From Planktomarina sp. (GTDB lineage Bacteria; Pseudomonadota; Alphaproteobacteria; Rhodobacterales; Rhodobacteraceae): 64,000 bases of DNA. The stretch covers positions 1-64,000 of the forward strand of contig JAFMEA010000001.1 of NCBI GenBank assembly GCA_017856985.1, in the 5' to 3' direction. This document shows positions 17,465 to 27,968 of this stretch, one piece after another. The position numbers and the translations under genes are program-made. Below the pieces are notes generated by a model that saw nothing but the letters and a program-made list of their open reading frames with translations, was not told the DNA's origin and ran no database searches. Every line of letters begins with the position of its first letter. Position 1 is the first letter of the stretch.

Positions 17465-20369
17465 GGCTCAAAATTCACCACATATATTTGGTACTCAATC
17501 CAATCAAAACTTTCCCGAAGCTTTACTTGCGGGGCTAACAAAAAAGCTAGAGGGGTGTCCCCCAGAAGATTGGGCCCAGGTCATAATTTACGTGAATACG
17601 CGCCGAATGCAGCGTAGACTTTATCAGCTTTTCTTAGACGGGCCAGCCCGACTTTTGCCAACAATTCGTTTAATAACAGACATTGCGAATGATCCCAGCC
17701 TGACGGATTTGCCAATGCCTATTCCAACGCTCAAAAGACGACTCGAAATCACCCAACTAGTGCGGGAATTACTGGATCGTGTGCAAGACTTGGCACCTCG
17801 CAGTGCTGTTTTTGATTTGGCCAACAGCCTGGCTGCCTTGATGGATGAAATGCAGGGGGAGGGTATTGAACCAAAAGCCTTGAAGAATTTGGACATATCA
17901 GATGTATCAGGTCATTGGGAGCGAGCCCTACAGTTTATCAATATAGTGCAAGGCTACTTCGAAGATGGTGCAATTCCAGATACAGAGACCCGTCAGCGTG
18001 CCTGCGTCTTAGCCTTAGCCAAAGGTTGGAAAGTTTCTCCGCCCAACCATCCTATAATTATGGCCGGATCTACTGGATCACGCGGCACAACCTTTCAACT
18101 GATGTTAGCTATTGCGGGACTTCCACAGGGAGCTGTCGTCTTACCTGGGTTTGATTTTGACATGCCCTCCAGTGTCTGGGATAAGCTTAGCGATCCTAAC
18201 ACCGGTGAGGACCACCCTCAGTTTAGGTTTTCACACCTCCTCAACTCACTGGGTATTAAGGCTAAACAAGTGGAGCCTTGGACTGGTGATGCCACAACAT
18301 CGTCTGCGCGAAACAAACTGATTTCACTAGCAATGCGGCCCGCACCAGCAACACATCACTGGCAAAAGGAGGGGCCAAACCTCAAAAACCTAGACGAAGC
18401 CACCAGTGAGATTACCTGGCTAGAGGCTCCCGATCAGAGAATCGAGGCAATGGCAATTTCTTTGAGGTTGCGGGAAGCAACAGAAACTGGGGAGAGTGCA
18501 GCCGTCATCACTCCAGACAGAAACCTCACACGCCGAATTTCGTCAATACTTGCGGCCTGGAATATAACGGCCGATGACAGTGCTGGTGTTCCTCTTAGCC
18601 TGACCGCACCAGGGCGATTTTTGCTTCATGTGTTAGAGCTGGCCCAACCACAGATAACGCCCGAGGGCTTACTGATATTATTGAAGCATCCCCTCGCGCA
18701 TTCTGGCAGCGACCGCGGCCAACACCTACTCAACACGCGCGAATTAGAAATATACCTCCGCCGAAAGGGACCAGCGTTTTTATCACCAAAATCATTATTA
18801 AAATGGGCCAATGATAAAGATTTATATCTGACGTGGGTCAACTGGCTTATTAGCTGTGTCTTTTCCCATTGGCCCATAGGATCCCAGCCAATGGAATCTT
18901 GGCTAGATCACCATTGTGCTATTGCTAAACGACTTTCCGATGGACCGTCAGAAACAGAAGGAAAACTCTGGGAACAGGCTCCCGGCCGTGACACAAAAAA
19001 AGTTATAGATGAGTTGTTACTTCATGGAACCGCTGCTGGCGATTTAGATCTTCTTGATTATAGTTCAATTTTGCACGGTGTCTTAGGTACAAGTGAAACA
19101 AGAGATCAGAACATAACACATTCCAATATTTTAATCTGGGGTACGCTTGAGGCCCGAGTTCAAAGTGCTGACTTAGTGATTCTTGCAGGGTTAAATGATG
19201 GGGCATGGCCCGAGCCACCCACACCTGACCCTTGGTTAAACCGAAACTTGCGACTTCAAGCTGGATTGCTATTGCCAGAACGAAAGATCGGGCTTTCTGC
19301 ACATGACTTTCAACAAGCCATTGGGGCTAAGTCTGTATGGGTTACCCGGGCGTTACGCTCAGATGATGCAGAAACAGTCCCGTCCCGTTGGTTAAACCGA
19401 ATAGAAAACCTTCTTAGTGGCTTGAACAAGCAGGGTGGTGGTAATTGGCTTCAAGACATGCGGCGGCGGGGCGCTGACTGGCTTGAATTGGTAGAGCAGA
19501 TCGAGATCGCACCCAGCGTAGACCCAACACCCCGACCCTCTGTGGCACCACCAATCCACACTAGACCAATCCAGTTGGCTATCACTGACGTAAAACACCT
19601 CATTCGTGATCCCTATGCCATCTATGCGAAACACATATTAGGGCTAAAGCGGCTAGATCCACTGAAAAAATCCCCAAGCGCGCCTTTGCGAGGTACCGTT
19701 ATTCACGATATTTTGGAGGCTTTCATTAAAGCTGGACCATGGAGGACTGCTGAACAAGCTAAGATTAAATTGCTTGAGTTATCTCAAACAATGCTAGAAG
19801 ATCTGGTACCTTGGCCTACTGCCCGGCGAATGTGGCAAGCAAGGGTTGTGCGTTTTGCTGATTGGTTCACGAAGGGTGAAATTCTGCGACAAGCAGACTT
19901 ATTGTCGTCACATACTGAAGTTTGGGGCAGGGCAACCGTAACAGACACAGGTTTTACATTGGTGGGAAAGGCTGACCGAGTGGATGTTCTTCATGACGGT
20001 ACAGCTCGTATCTATGACTATAAAACTGGGCCACTTCCCAGCAGTGCTCAGCAGCTCCACTTTGACAAACAGCTCCTACTTGAAGCGGAGATATTACAGC
20101 AAGGGGGCTTTGAGGGTCTCAATGTACTGCAAGTTGCAGAAGCAACATACATCGGCGTTGGCAATGAACTTAAACTTGCCAAAGCACCACTAGGTGAGGA
20201 TGAGGTTTGGGTTAAATTTTCGAAACTAATAAAATCATATCAAAACCCTGACCAAGGCTACACAGCACGACGCGCCATGCTCATGGTAGACGTACCATCA
20301 GATTATGACCAACTTGCACGCTACGGGGAGTGGGGGACTAACGAGCAGCCTCTTTTAATCAAAACATGA
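17457..20369 (+). CDS. addB: double-strand break repair protein AddB (alphaproteobacterial type)
   Basis: The 970-residue protein is the nuclease-helicase partner of AddA. It has an inactivated UvrD-like helicase body and a C-terminal PD-(D/E)XK nuclease, with RIYDYKTG at about 851-858 and the earlier HDILEAF segment. AddAB processes DNA ends for RecA-dependent repair. The start is a TTG at 17457 inside murU, because FRAQNSPHIFGT continues the family N-terminus with no better start. The end overlaps addA by four bases. The length is normal for the alphaproteobacterial subfamily. Confidence 0.95.
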   Translation: MFRAQNSPHIFGTQSNQNFPEALLAGLTKKLEGCPPEDWAQVIIYVNTRRMQRRLYQLFLDGPARLLPTIRLITDIANDPSLTDLPMPIPTLKRRLEITQLVRELLDRVQDLAPRSAVFDLANSLAALMDEMQGEGIEPKALKNLDISDVSGHWERALQFINIVQGYFEDGAIPDTETRQRACVLALAKGWKVSPPNHPIIMAGSTGSRGTTFQLMLAIAGLPQGAVVLPGFDFDMPSSVWDKLSDPNTGEDHPQFRFSHLLNSLGIKAKQVEPWTGDATTSSARNKLISLAMRPAPATHHWQKEGPNLKNLDEATSEITWLEAPDQRIEAMAISLRLREATETGESAAVITPDRNLTRRISSILAAWNITADDSAGVPLSLTAPGRFLLHVLELAQPQITPEGLLILLKHPLAHSGSDRGQHLLNTRELEIYLRRKGPAFLSPKSLLKWANDKDLYLTWVNWLISCVFSHWPIGSQPMESWLDHHCAIAKRLSDGPSETEGKLWEQAPGRDTKKVIDELLLHGTAAGDLDLLDYSSILHGVLGTSETRDQNITHSNILIWGTLEARVQSADLVILAGLNDGAWPEPPTPDPWLNRNLRLQAGLLLPERKIGLSAHDFQQAIGAKSVWVTRALRSDDAETVPSRWLNRIENLLSGLNKQGGGNWLQDMRRRGADWLELVEQIEIAPSVDPTPRPSVAPPIHTRPIQLAITDVKHLIRDPYAIYAKHILGLKRLDPLKKSPSAPLRGTVIHDILEAFIKAGPWRTAEQAKIKLLELSQTMLEDLVPWPTARRMWQARVVRFADWFTKGEILRQADLLSSHTEVWGRATVTDTGFTLVGKADRVDVLHDGTARIYDYKTGPLPSSAQQLHFDKQLLLEAEILQQGGFEGLNVLQVAEATYIGVGNELKLAKAPLGEDEVWVKFSKLIKSYQNPDQGYTARRAMLMVDVPSDYDQLARYGEWGTNEQPLLIKT

Positions 20370-23300
20370 AAATGAACGATGCAAGCCAAAGGCAGGTCGA
20401 AGCCGCCGATCCAGCTCGTTCCACTTGGTTAGCCGCAAATGCTGGCTCAGGAAAAACCCACGTACTGACAGATAGAGTGGCGCGCCTGCTACTTGAAGGT
20501 GTAATGCCACAAAATATCTTGTGTCTTACCTACACCAAGGCTGCAGCTTCAGAAATGCAGAACCGTCTTTTTCAACGTTTGGGTCGTTGGACTATGCTGG
20601 AAAATGATAAGCTTTTAAGCGAACTTCAGGAATTAGGTATTGAGCACAGCTTAAACGTGGAGGATGTTAGCCGCGCTCGTACGCTTTTTGCCCGAGCCAT
20701 TGAGGCACCCGGCGGCCTAAAAATTCAAACAATACACTCGTTCTGCGCCTCAATTCTTAGGCGATTTCCCCTTGAGGCTGGTGTAAGTCCCCAATTTATT
20801 GAAATCGATGAGAGAGCTCAAAAGATTTTACTGGGTGAAGTATTAGAGGTCATTTCTGACAGAACGGGAAGTTCCAGCTTTGATGGAATTGCGCACCACT
20901 TTACTGGTGCGGAGGTGCATGACGTTATGCGTTCTGTTTTAAACTTGTCCAAGCTTTTTGAGGCCACCACTACCCAGGAGGATATTTGGAGAGGGCTTGG
21001 CTTAAGACCCGGTTATCAAGATCAAGATTTACAAGATGACTGCTTTTTACCAGGCGATAGCGATCTGATATTTAAGCTTCGGACAACCCTTCTAAGCAAG
21101 ACCGGAAATGACCTTAAGGCTGGAGAAAATATGCTGGCCATAAAGGGTCCTGACCTTAAAGTGGTTGATCTACTGGTTTTGGAATCTGTATTTCTAACAA
21201 AATCTGGAGCAAATCCCTTCACAGCAAAGACTAAAACCTTCCCAACAAAGGACACACGCCTTGGATTGACTTACCTTGAGCAACTGGAAGAATTAATGGT
21301 GAGGGTCGAGAGCGTTCGACGAAACCGAGTAGCACTACGTACCGCACAACGAACAGAAGCGCTTTACCACTTTGCTACAGAATTTTTGCAAACCTATCAT
21401 GAACACAAGCAACGGCGTGGTTTTCTAGATTTTGATGATCTCATACTTCGCACCCAAACACTTCTCTCAGATGAGCGTGTAGCTAATTGGGTGCTCTTCA
21501 GACTGGATGGAGGCGTCGACCATATTTTAGTGGATGAAGCTCAAGATACCAGCCCAGCACAATGGGATGTAATTAAGCTCCTTGCTCAGGAATTTACTTC
21601 TGGACAAGGCGCCCGAGCCGACGTGCATCGAACCATATTTGTAGTTGGAGATAAAAAGCAATCAATCTTCTCTTTTCATGGCGCAGACCCAGAAGGGTTT
21701 GACAGAATGCGAGACCAGTTTGAAGCTCAATTACTTGAGATCAAGCAACCATTTCAATCTACCACCCTCAATTATTCCTTTCGATCATCACCCACAATAC
21801 TAGACCTAGTAGATCAGGTTTTTTCTAATCGGAAGGGCTTGGGGTCCCAGTCAGACCACTTGGCTTATAAGTCTGAGCTCCCAGGTCGCGTCGATATTTG
21901 GCCAGTTTTTCAAAAACCACAAAAAATAGACACGCAACCTTGGACTGACCCTATCGACGAGGTCTCCGCCGACCATCAGGATAAACAATTAGCCGATGCG
22001 CTCTCCGCACAAATTAAAGAACTAATTGAAACTGAAACTATAACCCAGCTTGATCGTGATGGGACTACATTTCATCGAAAAATTTCTGCTGGAGACTTTT
22101 TAATTTTGGTTCAGAATCGTCAAAAGTTATTTTTTCGTGAAATTCATCGCGCTTGTAAGGAGGCTGGCCTGCCCATCGCTGGAGCAGATAGACTTAAGGT
22201 CTCCGCTGAGTTGGGGGTCAGGGATATTATATCACTACTTTCTTTTTTAGCGCTACCTGAGGATAACCTATCACTAGCAGAGGCCCTAAGGTCACCACTA
22301 TTTGGTTGGTCCGAGCGGGACATGTTTAACCTTGCCCAGGGTAGAGACTCTCAGTTTTTGTGGCGCAGCCTGCAGAACCGAGAAGTAGAATTTCCAGATA
22401 CTGTTTGTAACTTAGTGGCATTGCGCAACCTTGCAGACTTCAAACGGCCCTTCGAGCTAATAAACCATATACTAATCACACAGGGTGGTCGTTCTAGACT
22501 TTTAGGTCAGTTGGGATTGGAAGCAGCCGAAGGAATTGACGCATTAGTCAGCCAGTCTCTTATCTACGAACAAAGCAATGTGCCTAGCCTAACTGGTTTC
22601 TTAGTCTGGCTGGATTCCGATGAACTCATTATCAAACGTCAAATGGACACCATTGAAGATAAAATTAGAGTCATGACCGTGCATGGTGCCAAGGGCTTAG
22701 AGGCGCCTATTGTTATACTACCAGACACCGCCGCCCGTTCCGCACCAACAACACCAGATGTGGTAGATCACCATGGACTTGCTGTTTGGAAACCAAACAA
22801 AAACCTTGTGCCTGAAATCCTAAACCCCACATTAGATAAATTGAAGTTGCGCCAGGTTGATGAGCTTGACCGGCTTTTATACGTTGCCCTAACCCGTGCT
22901 GAAAGCTGGTTAATTGTCATGGGATCTGGTGATATAAAAGAAGAGACAGACTGTTGGTATAATGCCATTCATGCAGCAGTTGTAGTCAAAGGCGCGGTAC
23001 CCCTGATTACCACCGCAGGTATTGGCCTACGTTATGAGCCCAAGCCATGGCGGGCAGGTACACTGCGTCAAATAGATTTACGGAAAAAAAACAACCACCA
23101 AGTGCCTGATTGGGTAAAACCAACAACAAGCACCACTCCACCCTCAAAAAGCCCTCGCGCGCCATCCGACCTGGGGGGTGAAAAAATTGTGTCTGGCGGG
23201 TTAACACTGGTAAACCCTGATGCACGACGCTTGGGAACAGCCATCCACCTTCTACTAGAGACCCTGCCCAATACCCCAGAAGAAAAATGGAAAATTGTTG

Positions 23301-23716
23301 CGAAAAAAATAGTAGATGCTGACATCTTTTCCTTTGCTTGGGCGGAAGCTAAGGAAATACTTTATCACCCTGACCTTGCTCACATATTCGCTTCAGCTAC
23401 ATTTGGGGAAGTAAATGTATCAGCACATATTGATGAGCTAAATGGCGACCCAATCCAGGGCTCTATTGATCGCCTGATAATTTCAAATGATACCGTTTTA
23501 GCGATAGACTTTAAGACAAACCAAATAGTGCCAAAAACTCCCAAACAAGTTCCTGAAGGAATTTTGCGCCAACTAGGCGCTTATGCTTCAGCATTGCAGC
23601 AAATTTTTCCAGACCACCAAGTAGAAACAGCAATCTTGTGGACCAAAACCTGTTCTTTGATGAAGTTACCTAACCACCTAGTAATAACTTCGTTAGAAGG
23701 CGTATCCCCTTCTTGA
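20366..23716 (+). CDS. addA: AddA helicase/nuclease subunit
   Basis: The 1116-residue UvrD-type helicase has Walker A AANAGSGKT (23-31), the motif Ia region TYTKAAASEMQ, motif II VDEAQDTSPAQW, motif III GDKKQSIFSFHGAD, motif V VMTVHGAKGLEAP and motif VI YVALTRAES. A C-terminal RecB-like nuclease follows, with AIDFKTNQ near 1046 and the QLGAY helix. Together with AddB it unwinds and resects broken DNA. It starts at an ATGA overlap with addB. All key motifs are present. Confidence 0.97.
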   Translation: MKMNDASQRQVEAADPARSTWLAANAGSGKTHVLTDRVARLLLEGVMPQNILCLTYTKAAASEMQNRLFQRLGRWTMLENDKLLSELQELGIEHSLNVEDVSRARTLFARAIEAPGGLKIQTIHSFCASILRRFPLEAGVSPQFIEIDERAQKILLGEVLEVISDRTGSSSFDGIAHHFTGAEVHDVMRSVLNLSKLFEATTTQEDIWRGLGLRPGYQDQDLQDDCFLPGDSDLIFKLRTTLLSKTGNDLKAGENMLAIKGPDLKVVDLLVLESVFLTKSGANPFTAKTKTFPTKDTRLGLTYLEQLEELMVRVESVRRNRVALRTAQRTEALYHFATEFLQTYHEHKQRRGFLDFDDLILRTQTLLSDERVANWVLFRLDGGVDHILVDEAQDTSPAQWDVIKLLAQEFTSGQGARADVHRTIFVVGDKKQSIFSFHGADPEGFDRMRDQFEAQLLEIKQPFQSTTLNYSFRSSPTILDLVDQVFSNRKGLGSQSDHLAYKSELPGRVDIWPVFQKPQKIDTQPWTDPIDEVSADHQDKQLADALSAQIKELIETETITQLDRDGTTFHRKISAGDFLILVQNRQKLFFREIHRACKEAGLPIAGADRLKVSAELGVRDIISLLSFLALPEDNLSLAEALRSPLFGWSERDMFNLAQGRDSQFLWRSLQNREVEFPDTVCNLVALRNLADFKRPFELINHILITQGGRSRLLGQLGLEAAEGIDALVSQSLIYEQSNVPSLTGFLVWLDSDELIIKRQMDTIEDKIRVMTVHGAKGLEAPIVILPDTAARSAPTTPDVVDHHGLAVWKPNKNLVPEILNPTLDKLKLRQVDELDRLLYVALTRAESWLIVMGSGDIKEETDCWYNAIHAAVVVKGAVPLITTAGIGLRYEPKPWRAGTLRQIDLRKKNNHQVPDWVKPTTSTTPPSKSPRAPSDLGGEKIVSGGLTLVNPDARRLGTAIHLLLETLPNTPEEKWKIVAKKIVDADIFSFAWAEAKEILYHPDLAHIFASATFGEVNVSAHIDELNGDPIQGSIDRLIISNDTVLAIDFKTNQIVPKTPKQVPEGILRQLGAYASALQQIFPDHQVETAILWTKTCSLMKLPNHLVITSLEGVSPS

Positions 23717-23776
23717 CGATAGACGACTACGACCTTAACTCTTTCTTTGAAGCAATTCATATCTGGAGAATGTCCA

Positions 23777-24097
23777 ATGGCAACCGTAGCCGCTACCGAT
23801 GAGACCTTTGATGCAGAAGTCAAAAATTCTGAAATTCCTGTTGTTGTAGATTTTTGGGCTGAGTGGTGCGGTCCATGTAAGCAAATTGGCCCAGATTTAG
23901 AGGAAATTTCTGTCGAAATGGAAGGTCAAATTAAAGTTGTTAAAGTTGATGTCGACAGTAATCCCTCAACAGCAGCAGCGCTCGGTGTTCGAGGCATTCC
24001 AGCTTTGTTTCTTTTTAAAGACGGCGAAGTTGTATCAAATAAGGTCGGTGCGGCACCCAAGACGGCTCTAAAAACTTGGATTGAAGACGCAATTTAA
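23777..24097 (+). CDS. trxA: thioredoxin 1
   Basis: The 106-residue protein has the active site WAEWCGPCK, the cis-proline segment GIPALFLF and the standard thioredoxin fold length. It reduces cytoplasmic disulfides using thioredoxin reductase. The ATG at 23777 has GGAG eight bases upstream, which decides the start over a longer upstream TTG frame at 23747. It closes the amgK-murU-addBA-trxA block, 60 bases after addA, an arrangement common in Rhodobacterales. Confidence 0.97.
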   Translation: MATVAATDETFDAEVKNSEIPVVVDFWAEWCGPCKQIGPDLEEISVEMEGQIKVVKVDVDSNPSTAAALGVRGIPALFLFKDGEVVSNKVGAAPKTALKTWIEDAI

Positions 24098-24188
24098 GCC
24101 CTGTGTTATTGTTAAGTCATGGTTTTATGTAGGCTCCTAAATATTTTTAGTAATCTTTATCTAACTCTGAATTTTTGAGGAGAGTTGT

Positions 24189-24746
24189 ATGAGTAATACA
24201 GAGTTTCCCGGATGGCACGGCACTACGATTATTGGTGTTCGTAAAGGGAACCAAGTGGTTGTTGCGGGTGATGGGCAGGTGAGCTTAGGACCCACTGTAA
24301 TTAAAGGAACCGCTCGCAAGGTTCGACGGCTTTCCCCAGGTGGCAATGATGTTGTCGTAGGGTTTGCTGGATCAACAGCAGACGCCTTTACCCTGTTAGA
24401 GAGACTTGAAGCCAAACTTGAAGCAACACCGGGTCAGCTTGCAAGAGCATCTGTAGAATTAGCTAAAGACTGGCGAACCGACAAATATCTGCAGAAACTT
24501 GAAGCTATGCTTATTGTTACTGATGGTGAAGAACTTCTTATTATAACGGGTGCAGGTGATGTTCTTGAACCTGAGCACGGCGTGGCAGCCATTGGGTCTG
24601 GTGGAAATTTTGCTCTGGCAGCAGCTCGAGGCCTTCAGGAAACGGAAATGGATGCGGAAAGCATCGCACGCAAGGCAATGTCGATCGCGTCAGATATTTG
24701 TGTCTACACCAACGGAAATCTTACCGTTGAAATAATCTCAAAATAA
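24189..24746 (+). CDS. hslV: ATP-dependent protease peptidase subunit HslV
   Basis: The 185-residue protein is the proteolytic core of the HslUV protease. The N-terminal catalytic threonine is T12 or its neighbour in [11 protein letters not shown], exposed after removal of a short propeptide. The segments GDGQVSLG and [10 protein letters not shown] are family hallmarks. The start has a GAGGAGAG ribosome site four bases upstream. hslU follows after 29 bases. Confidence 0.97.
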   Translation: MSNTEFPGWHGTTIIGVRKGNQVVVAGDGQVSLGPTVIKGTARKVRRLSPGGNDVVVGFAGSTADAFTLLERLEAKLEATPGQLARASVELAKDWRTDKYLQKLEAMLIVTDGEELLIITGAGDVLEPEHGVAAIGSGGNFALAAARGLQETEMDAESIARKAMSIASDICVYTNGNLTVEIISK

Positions 24747-24775
24747 TTAATTACGTTTTTTAAAAAGGTGTTCTT

Positions 24776-26083
24776 TTGACAGACCTAACTCCCCGCGAAA
24801 TTGTTTCAGAATTAGACAGACACATAGTCGGACAAAACGATGCTAAACGAGCTGTCGCTGTAGCGCTTCGGAATCGTTGGCGACGCAAACAACTTGGAGA
24901 TGATCTACGAGACGAGGTCTATCCCAAAAATATTTTAATGATTGGGCCAACAGGTGTTGGTAAGACTGAAATTAGTCGACGACTGGCAAAGCTTGCACGG
25001 GCGCCATTTCTAAAGGTAGAGGCTACCAAATTTACTGAGGTGGGATATGTCGGACGAGATGTAGAGCAAATTATACGTGATTTAGTTGACTCCAGTATTG
25101 CTATGACACGTGACCACATGCGCGAAGATGTTCAGGCCAAAGCAAAAGAGGCCGCGGAAGAAAGGGTTCTAGAGGCTATTGCTGGGGAAGATGCTAGAGA
25201 CGCCACGCGTGAAATGTTTCGTAAAAAACTACGCAGTGGCGAATTAGATGACACAATCATAGAGCTTGAGGTTGCCGATACCACAAACCCAATGTCCATG
25301 TTTGATATTCCAGGACAGCCGAGTGGACAAATGGGTATGATGAATATTGGTGAGATTTTTGGTAAGGCAATGGGTGGAAAAAAAGTACGTAAGAAGCTTA
25401 CAGTCGCAGCCAGCTATGAGGTTTTGCTTGGCGAAGAAGCCGATAACCTCCTTGACGATGAGACTGTTACAAAGGCCGCCCTTCGTTCGGTGGAAGAAGG
25501 TGGCATCGTATTTCTTGATGAAATTGACAAAGTCTGCGCTCGATCAGATGCGCGTGGTGCCGACGTAAGTCGTGAAGGTGTGCAACGTGATTTGTTGCCA
25601 TTAATTGAAGGGACTACAGTTTCAACAAAACATGGTGCCGTAAAAACTGACCATATATTATTTATCGCGTCTGGGGCGTTCCATGTTTCAAAGCCCTCCG
25701 ACCTACTTCCTGAGCTTCAGGGGCGTTTACCAATTAGAGTAGAGTTACGCGACCTTACAGAAGAAGACTTTGTTAGAATATTATCGGAAACAGAAAATGC
25801 TCTTACACTACAGTACTCGGCGTTGATGGCGACAGAGAACGTAACTGTTACTTTTAGTGAAGATGGTATTTCTGCTTTGGCCAAAGCAGCAGCTGAGGTA
25901 AACCGGTCTGTAGAAAACATTGGGGCTAGGCGTCTTTATACTGTGATTGAAAGAGTTTTTGAGGAACTGTCTTTTACAGCGCCCGACCTTTCAGACACCA
26001 AGGTGGTAATTGATCAAGATTATGTAAACAAAAACCTCGATGTTTTACTTCAATCCAGTGATCTTTCACGCTACGTGCTTTAA
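24776..26083 (+). CDS. hslU: ATP-dependent protease ATPase subunit HslU
   Basis: The 435-residue AAA+ unfoldase feeds substrates to HslV. Visible are the N-terminal [11 protein letters not shown], Walker A GPTGVGKT (57-64), pore-loop region GYVGRD, Walker [11 protein letters not shown], sensor segments near [10 protein letters not shown] and the C-terminal end RYVL that docks into HslV. The start is TTG at 24776, preceded by AAAAAGGTG. It is co-directional with hslV. Confidence 0.97.
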   Translation: MTDLTPREIVSELDRHIVGQNDAKRAVAVALRNRWRRKQLGDDLRDEVYPKNILMIGPTGVGKTEISRRLAKLARAPFLKVEATKFTEVGYVGRDVEQIIRDLVDSSIAMTRDHMREDVQAKAKEAAEERVLEAIAGEDARDATREMFRKKLRSGELDDTIIELEVADTTNPMSMFDIPGQPSGQMGMMNIGEIFGKAMGGKKVRKKLTVAASYEVLLGEEADNLLDDETVTKAALRSVEEGGIVFLDEIDKVCARSDARGADVSREGVQRDLLPLIEGTTVSTKHGAVKTDHILFIASGAFHVSKPSDLLPELQGRLPIRVELRDLTEEDFVRILSETENALTLQYSALMATENVTVTFSEDGISALAKAAAEVNRSVENIGARRLYTVIERVFEELSFTAPDLSDTKVVIDQDYVNKNLDVLLQSSDLSRYVL

Positions 26084-26122
26084 GCGCTTGCCTGATGGGG
26101 ATTTACCCTTAACAAATAAGAA

Positions 26123-27334
26123 GTGTTAAAGTTTTTAATAAATAATAGCCGGTGGCTGTTAGCTGGCGCCCTCCTTACGCTTGTTTCTAGCTTTGGACAG
26201 ACGTTTTTTATTTCGCTATTTGCGGGAGAAATAAGGAAAACCTTTAACCTGTCCCATGGTGACTGGGGAACAATTTATGGTTTTGGCACCTTTGCTTCAG
26301 CAATTGTTTTGGTGTGGGCCGGTGGCCTCACAGACATAATGCGTGTAAGGAAAATTGGCCCAATTGTGCTTGCTGTTTTAGCGGTGTCCTGCCTGATCAT
26401 GGCATTTAATCCCTGGGCCGCCTTATTGCCCGTTGTTATTTTCTGTTTACGTCTTTCTGGTCAAGGCATGCCGACACACATCGCAACTGTTGCAATGTCT
26501 CGTTGGTTTTCTGCCAACCGTGGGAAGGCGTTATCAATCGCAAATCTTGGTTTTTCCCTGGGAGAGGCCACCTTCCCACTATTAGTAGTTGGATTGCTGG
26601 TTTATTTTGCATGGCAGGATATTTGGATAATTACAGCTATTGTAGCCTTCTTATCTATTCCGGCATTAGTTTGGTTATTGCAACGTGAGCGTAGTCCCCA
26701 GTCGATGGCTAAGGAAAGCCAATCAAAAGGCATGAAAAACCGTCACTGGACAAGAAACCAAACCCTGGCGCACCCTCTATTCTGGTTCATGGTACCAGCA
26801 TTTGTTGGGCAATCAGCATTTAATACAGCATTCTTTTTTTTACAGGTTCACTTTGCAGAGATTAAAGGCTGGGAACACTTGCAGCTAGTTGCAATGTTTC
26901 CTATTTACACTGGCTGTGCGATTGTTGCGATGTTTTTATCAGGTATTCTGTTAGACAAGATCGGAACAGTGAATTTAATACCTTATTTCCAAATGCCCCT
27001 AGTTGTGGCCTTTTTGCTATTCTCTTTTGGGGAAACATTGGTTGCTGCTTTGCTTGGTTTTGTTTTTTTGGGAATAACGTCTGGAGCCTCTGCAACACTT
27101 CCAAATGCCTTTTGGGCTGAGTTTTTTGGGACAAAACACCTTGGGTCTATAAAAGCGGCGGCTGTAGCTGTTATGGTTTTGGGGTCTGCCATTGGCCCCA
27201 CCCTAACAGGTGTGTTATTAGACCACGAAGTTTCCCTTGAAAGTCAATATGTTTGGATTTCTGCTTTTTTTGGCATCTCATCTATATTAATGTGGGTAGG
27301 GGTTTCAAAAGCAAGAAAATCTTTAGTAAGCTAG
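26123..27334 (+). CDS. major facilitator superfamily transporter
   Basis: The 403-residue protein is hydrophobic throughout and fits 12 membrane helices. The loop between helices 2 and 3 reads GGLTDIMRVRKIG, close to the MFS signature, and there is a central basic loop around 190-210. The substrate is unknown. The position between hslU and smr is conserved in Rhodobacterales, which suggests a housekeeping role. The start is GTG at 26123, with an A-rich upstream site. The stop overlaps the convergent smr stop by four bases. Confidence 0.88.
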   Translation: MLKFLINNSRWLLAGALLTLVSSFGQTFFISLFAGEIRKTFNLSHGDWGTIYGFGTFASAIVLVWAGGLTDIMRVRKIGPIVLAVLAVSCLIMAFNPWAALLPVVIFCLRLSGQGMPTHIATVAMSRWFSANRGKALSIANLGFSLGEATFPLLVVGLLVYFAWQDIWIITAIVAFLSIPALVWLLQRERSPQSMAKESQSKGMKNRHWTRNQTLAHPLFWFMVPAFVGQSAFNTAFFFLQVHFAEIKGWEHLQLVAMFPIYTGCAIVAMFLSGILLDKIGTVNLIPYFQMPLVVAFLLFSFGETLVAALLGFVFLGITSGASATLPNAFWAEFFGTKHLGSIKAAAVAVMVLGSAIGPTLTGVLLDHEVSLESQYVWISAFFGISSILMWVGVSKARKSLVS

Positions 27335-27906
27335 CGCTTTTTCTTTAGGTAGACATAGATCGCACCACCACCGCCATGTCTTTGGTGCGCCGCAGTAACG
27401 TCAAGAATAACAGAGGATAGTGGTAACTGGCGCAACCAGATCGGAACGTTTTCTCTTAAGACGCCGTGCCGGACGGGAATTGGGCCGTAATCCAGTTTGG
27501 GTTTCCCCTTACCGGTTATCACAAGTACCAATCGACGATCCAATTGCGCAGAACCTAAGACAAAGTTGTGCAATGCTGGGTGTGCCTCCACCAAGGTCAT
27601 ACCATGTAAATCAAGGACGGCCTCTGGACGCATTTTCCCGCGAGTTAGTTTCCCAAAAGATTTTGCATCCATCTTATGATGCTTTTTCTGTGGAACTGCT
27701 GTGCCCTTATTGTTGACTGCTTGCCTCAGGGTTTGGCCAATTTTAAAGTCTTTTATTTCAAAATTCGTTGTTGGGGGATTTTTAACTTTATTTATTATTT
27801 TAGCTAGACCTTGTGGCTTCACAGCCGCCAAAGGTTGAATAGGGATTGCCGTATCAGCAACCCTCCTCCAAAGGTCCCACTCTTCCGGTTGAAGTTTTCT
27901 AGCCAT
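27331..27906 (-). CDS. Smr/MutS2-type endonuclease-domain protein
   Basis: The 191-residue protein has a charged N-terminal half and a C-terminal Smr domain. The domain carries VLDLHGMTLVEA, VLVITGKGK and the end HGGGGAIYVYLKKKR. Smr domains act as nickases on DNA or cleave RNA, including in ribosome rescue; the role of this subgroup is not established. It faces the MFS gene tail to tail. In many relatives mltA lies between it and the Tim44-like gene, but here only 62 bases separate them. Confidence 0.9.
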   Translation of the reverse strand: MARKLQPEEWDLWRRVADTAIPIQPLAAVKPQGLAKIINKVKNPPTTNFEIKDFKIGQTLRQAVNNKGTAVPQKKHHKMDAKSFGKLTRGKMRPEAVLDLHGMTLVEAHPALHNFVLGSAQLDRRLVLVITGKGKPKLDYGPIPVRHGVLRENVPIWLRQLPLSSVILDVTAAHQRHGGGGAIYVYLKKKR

Positions 27907-27968
27907 GAAGCGTCTCTAAAAAATAATTTCTGTTTTTAACATGGCGTAATTAGTTAACAGGTTTTTGG

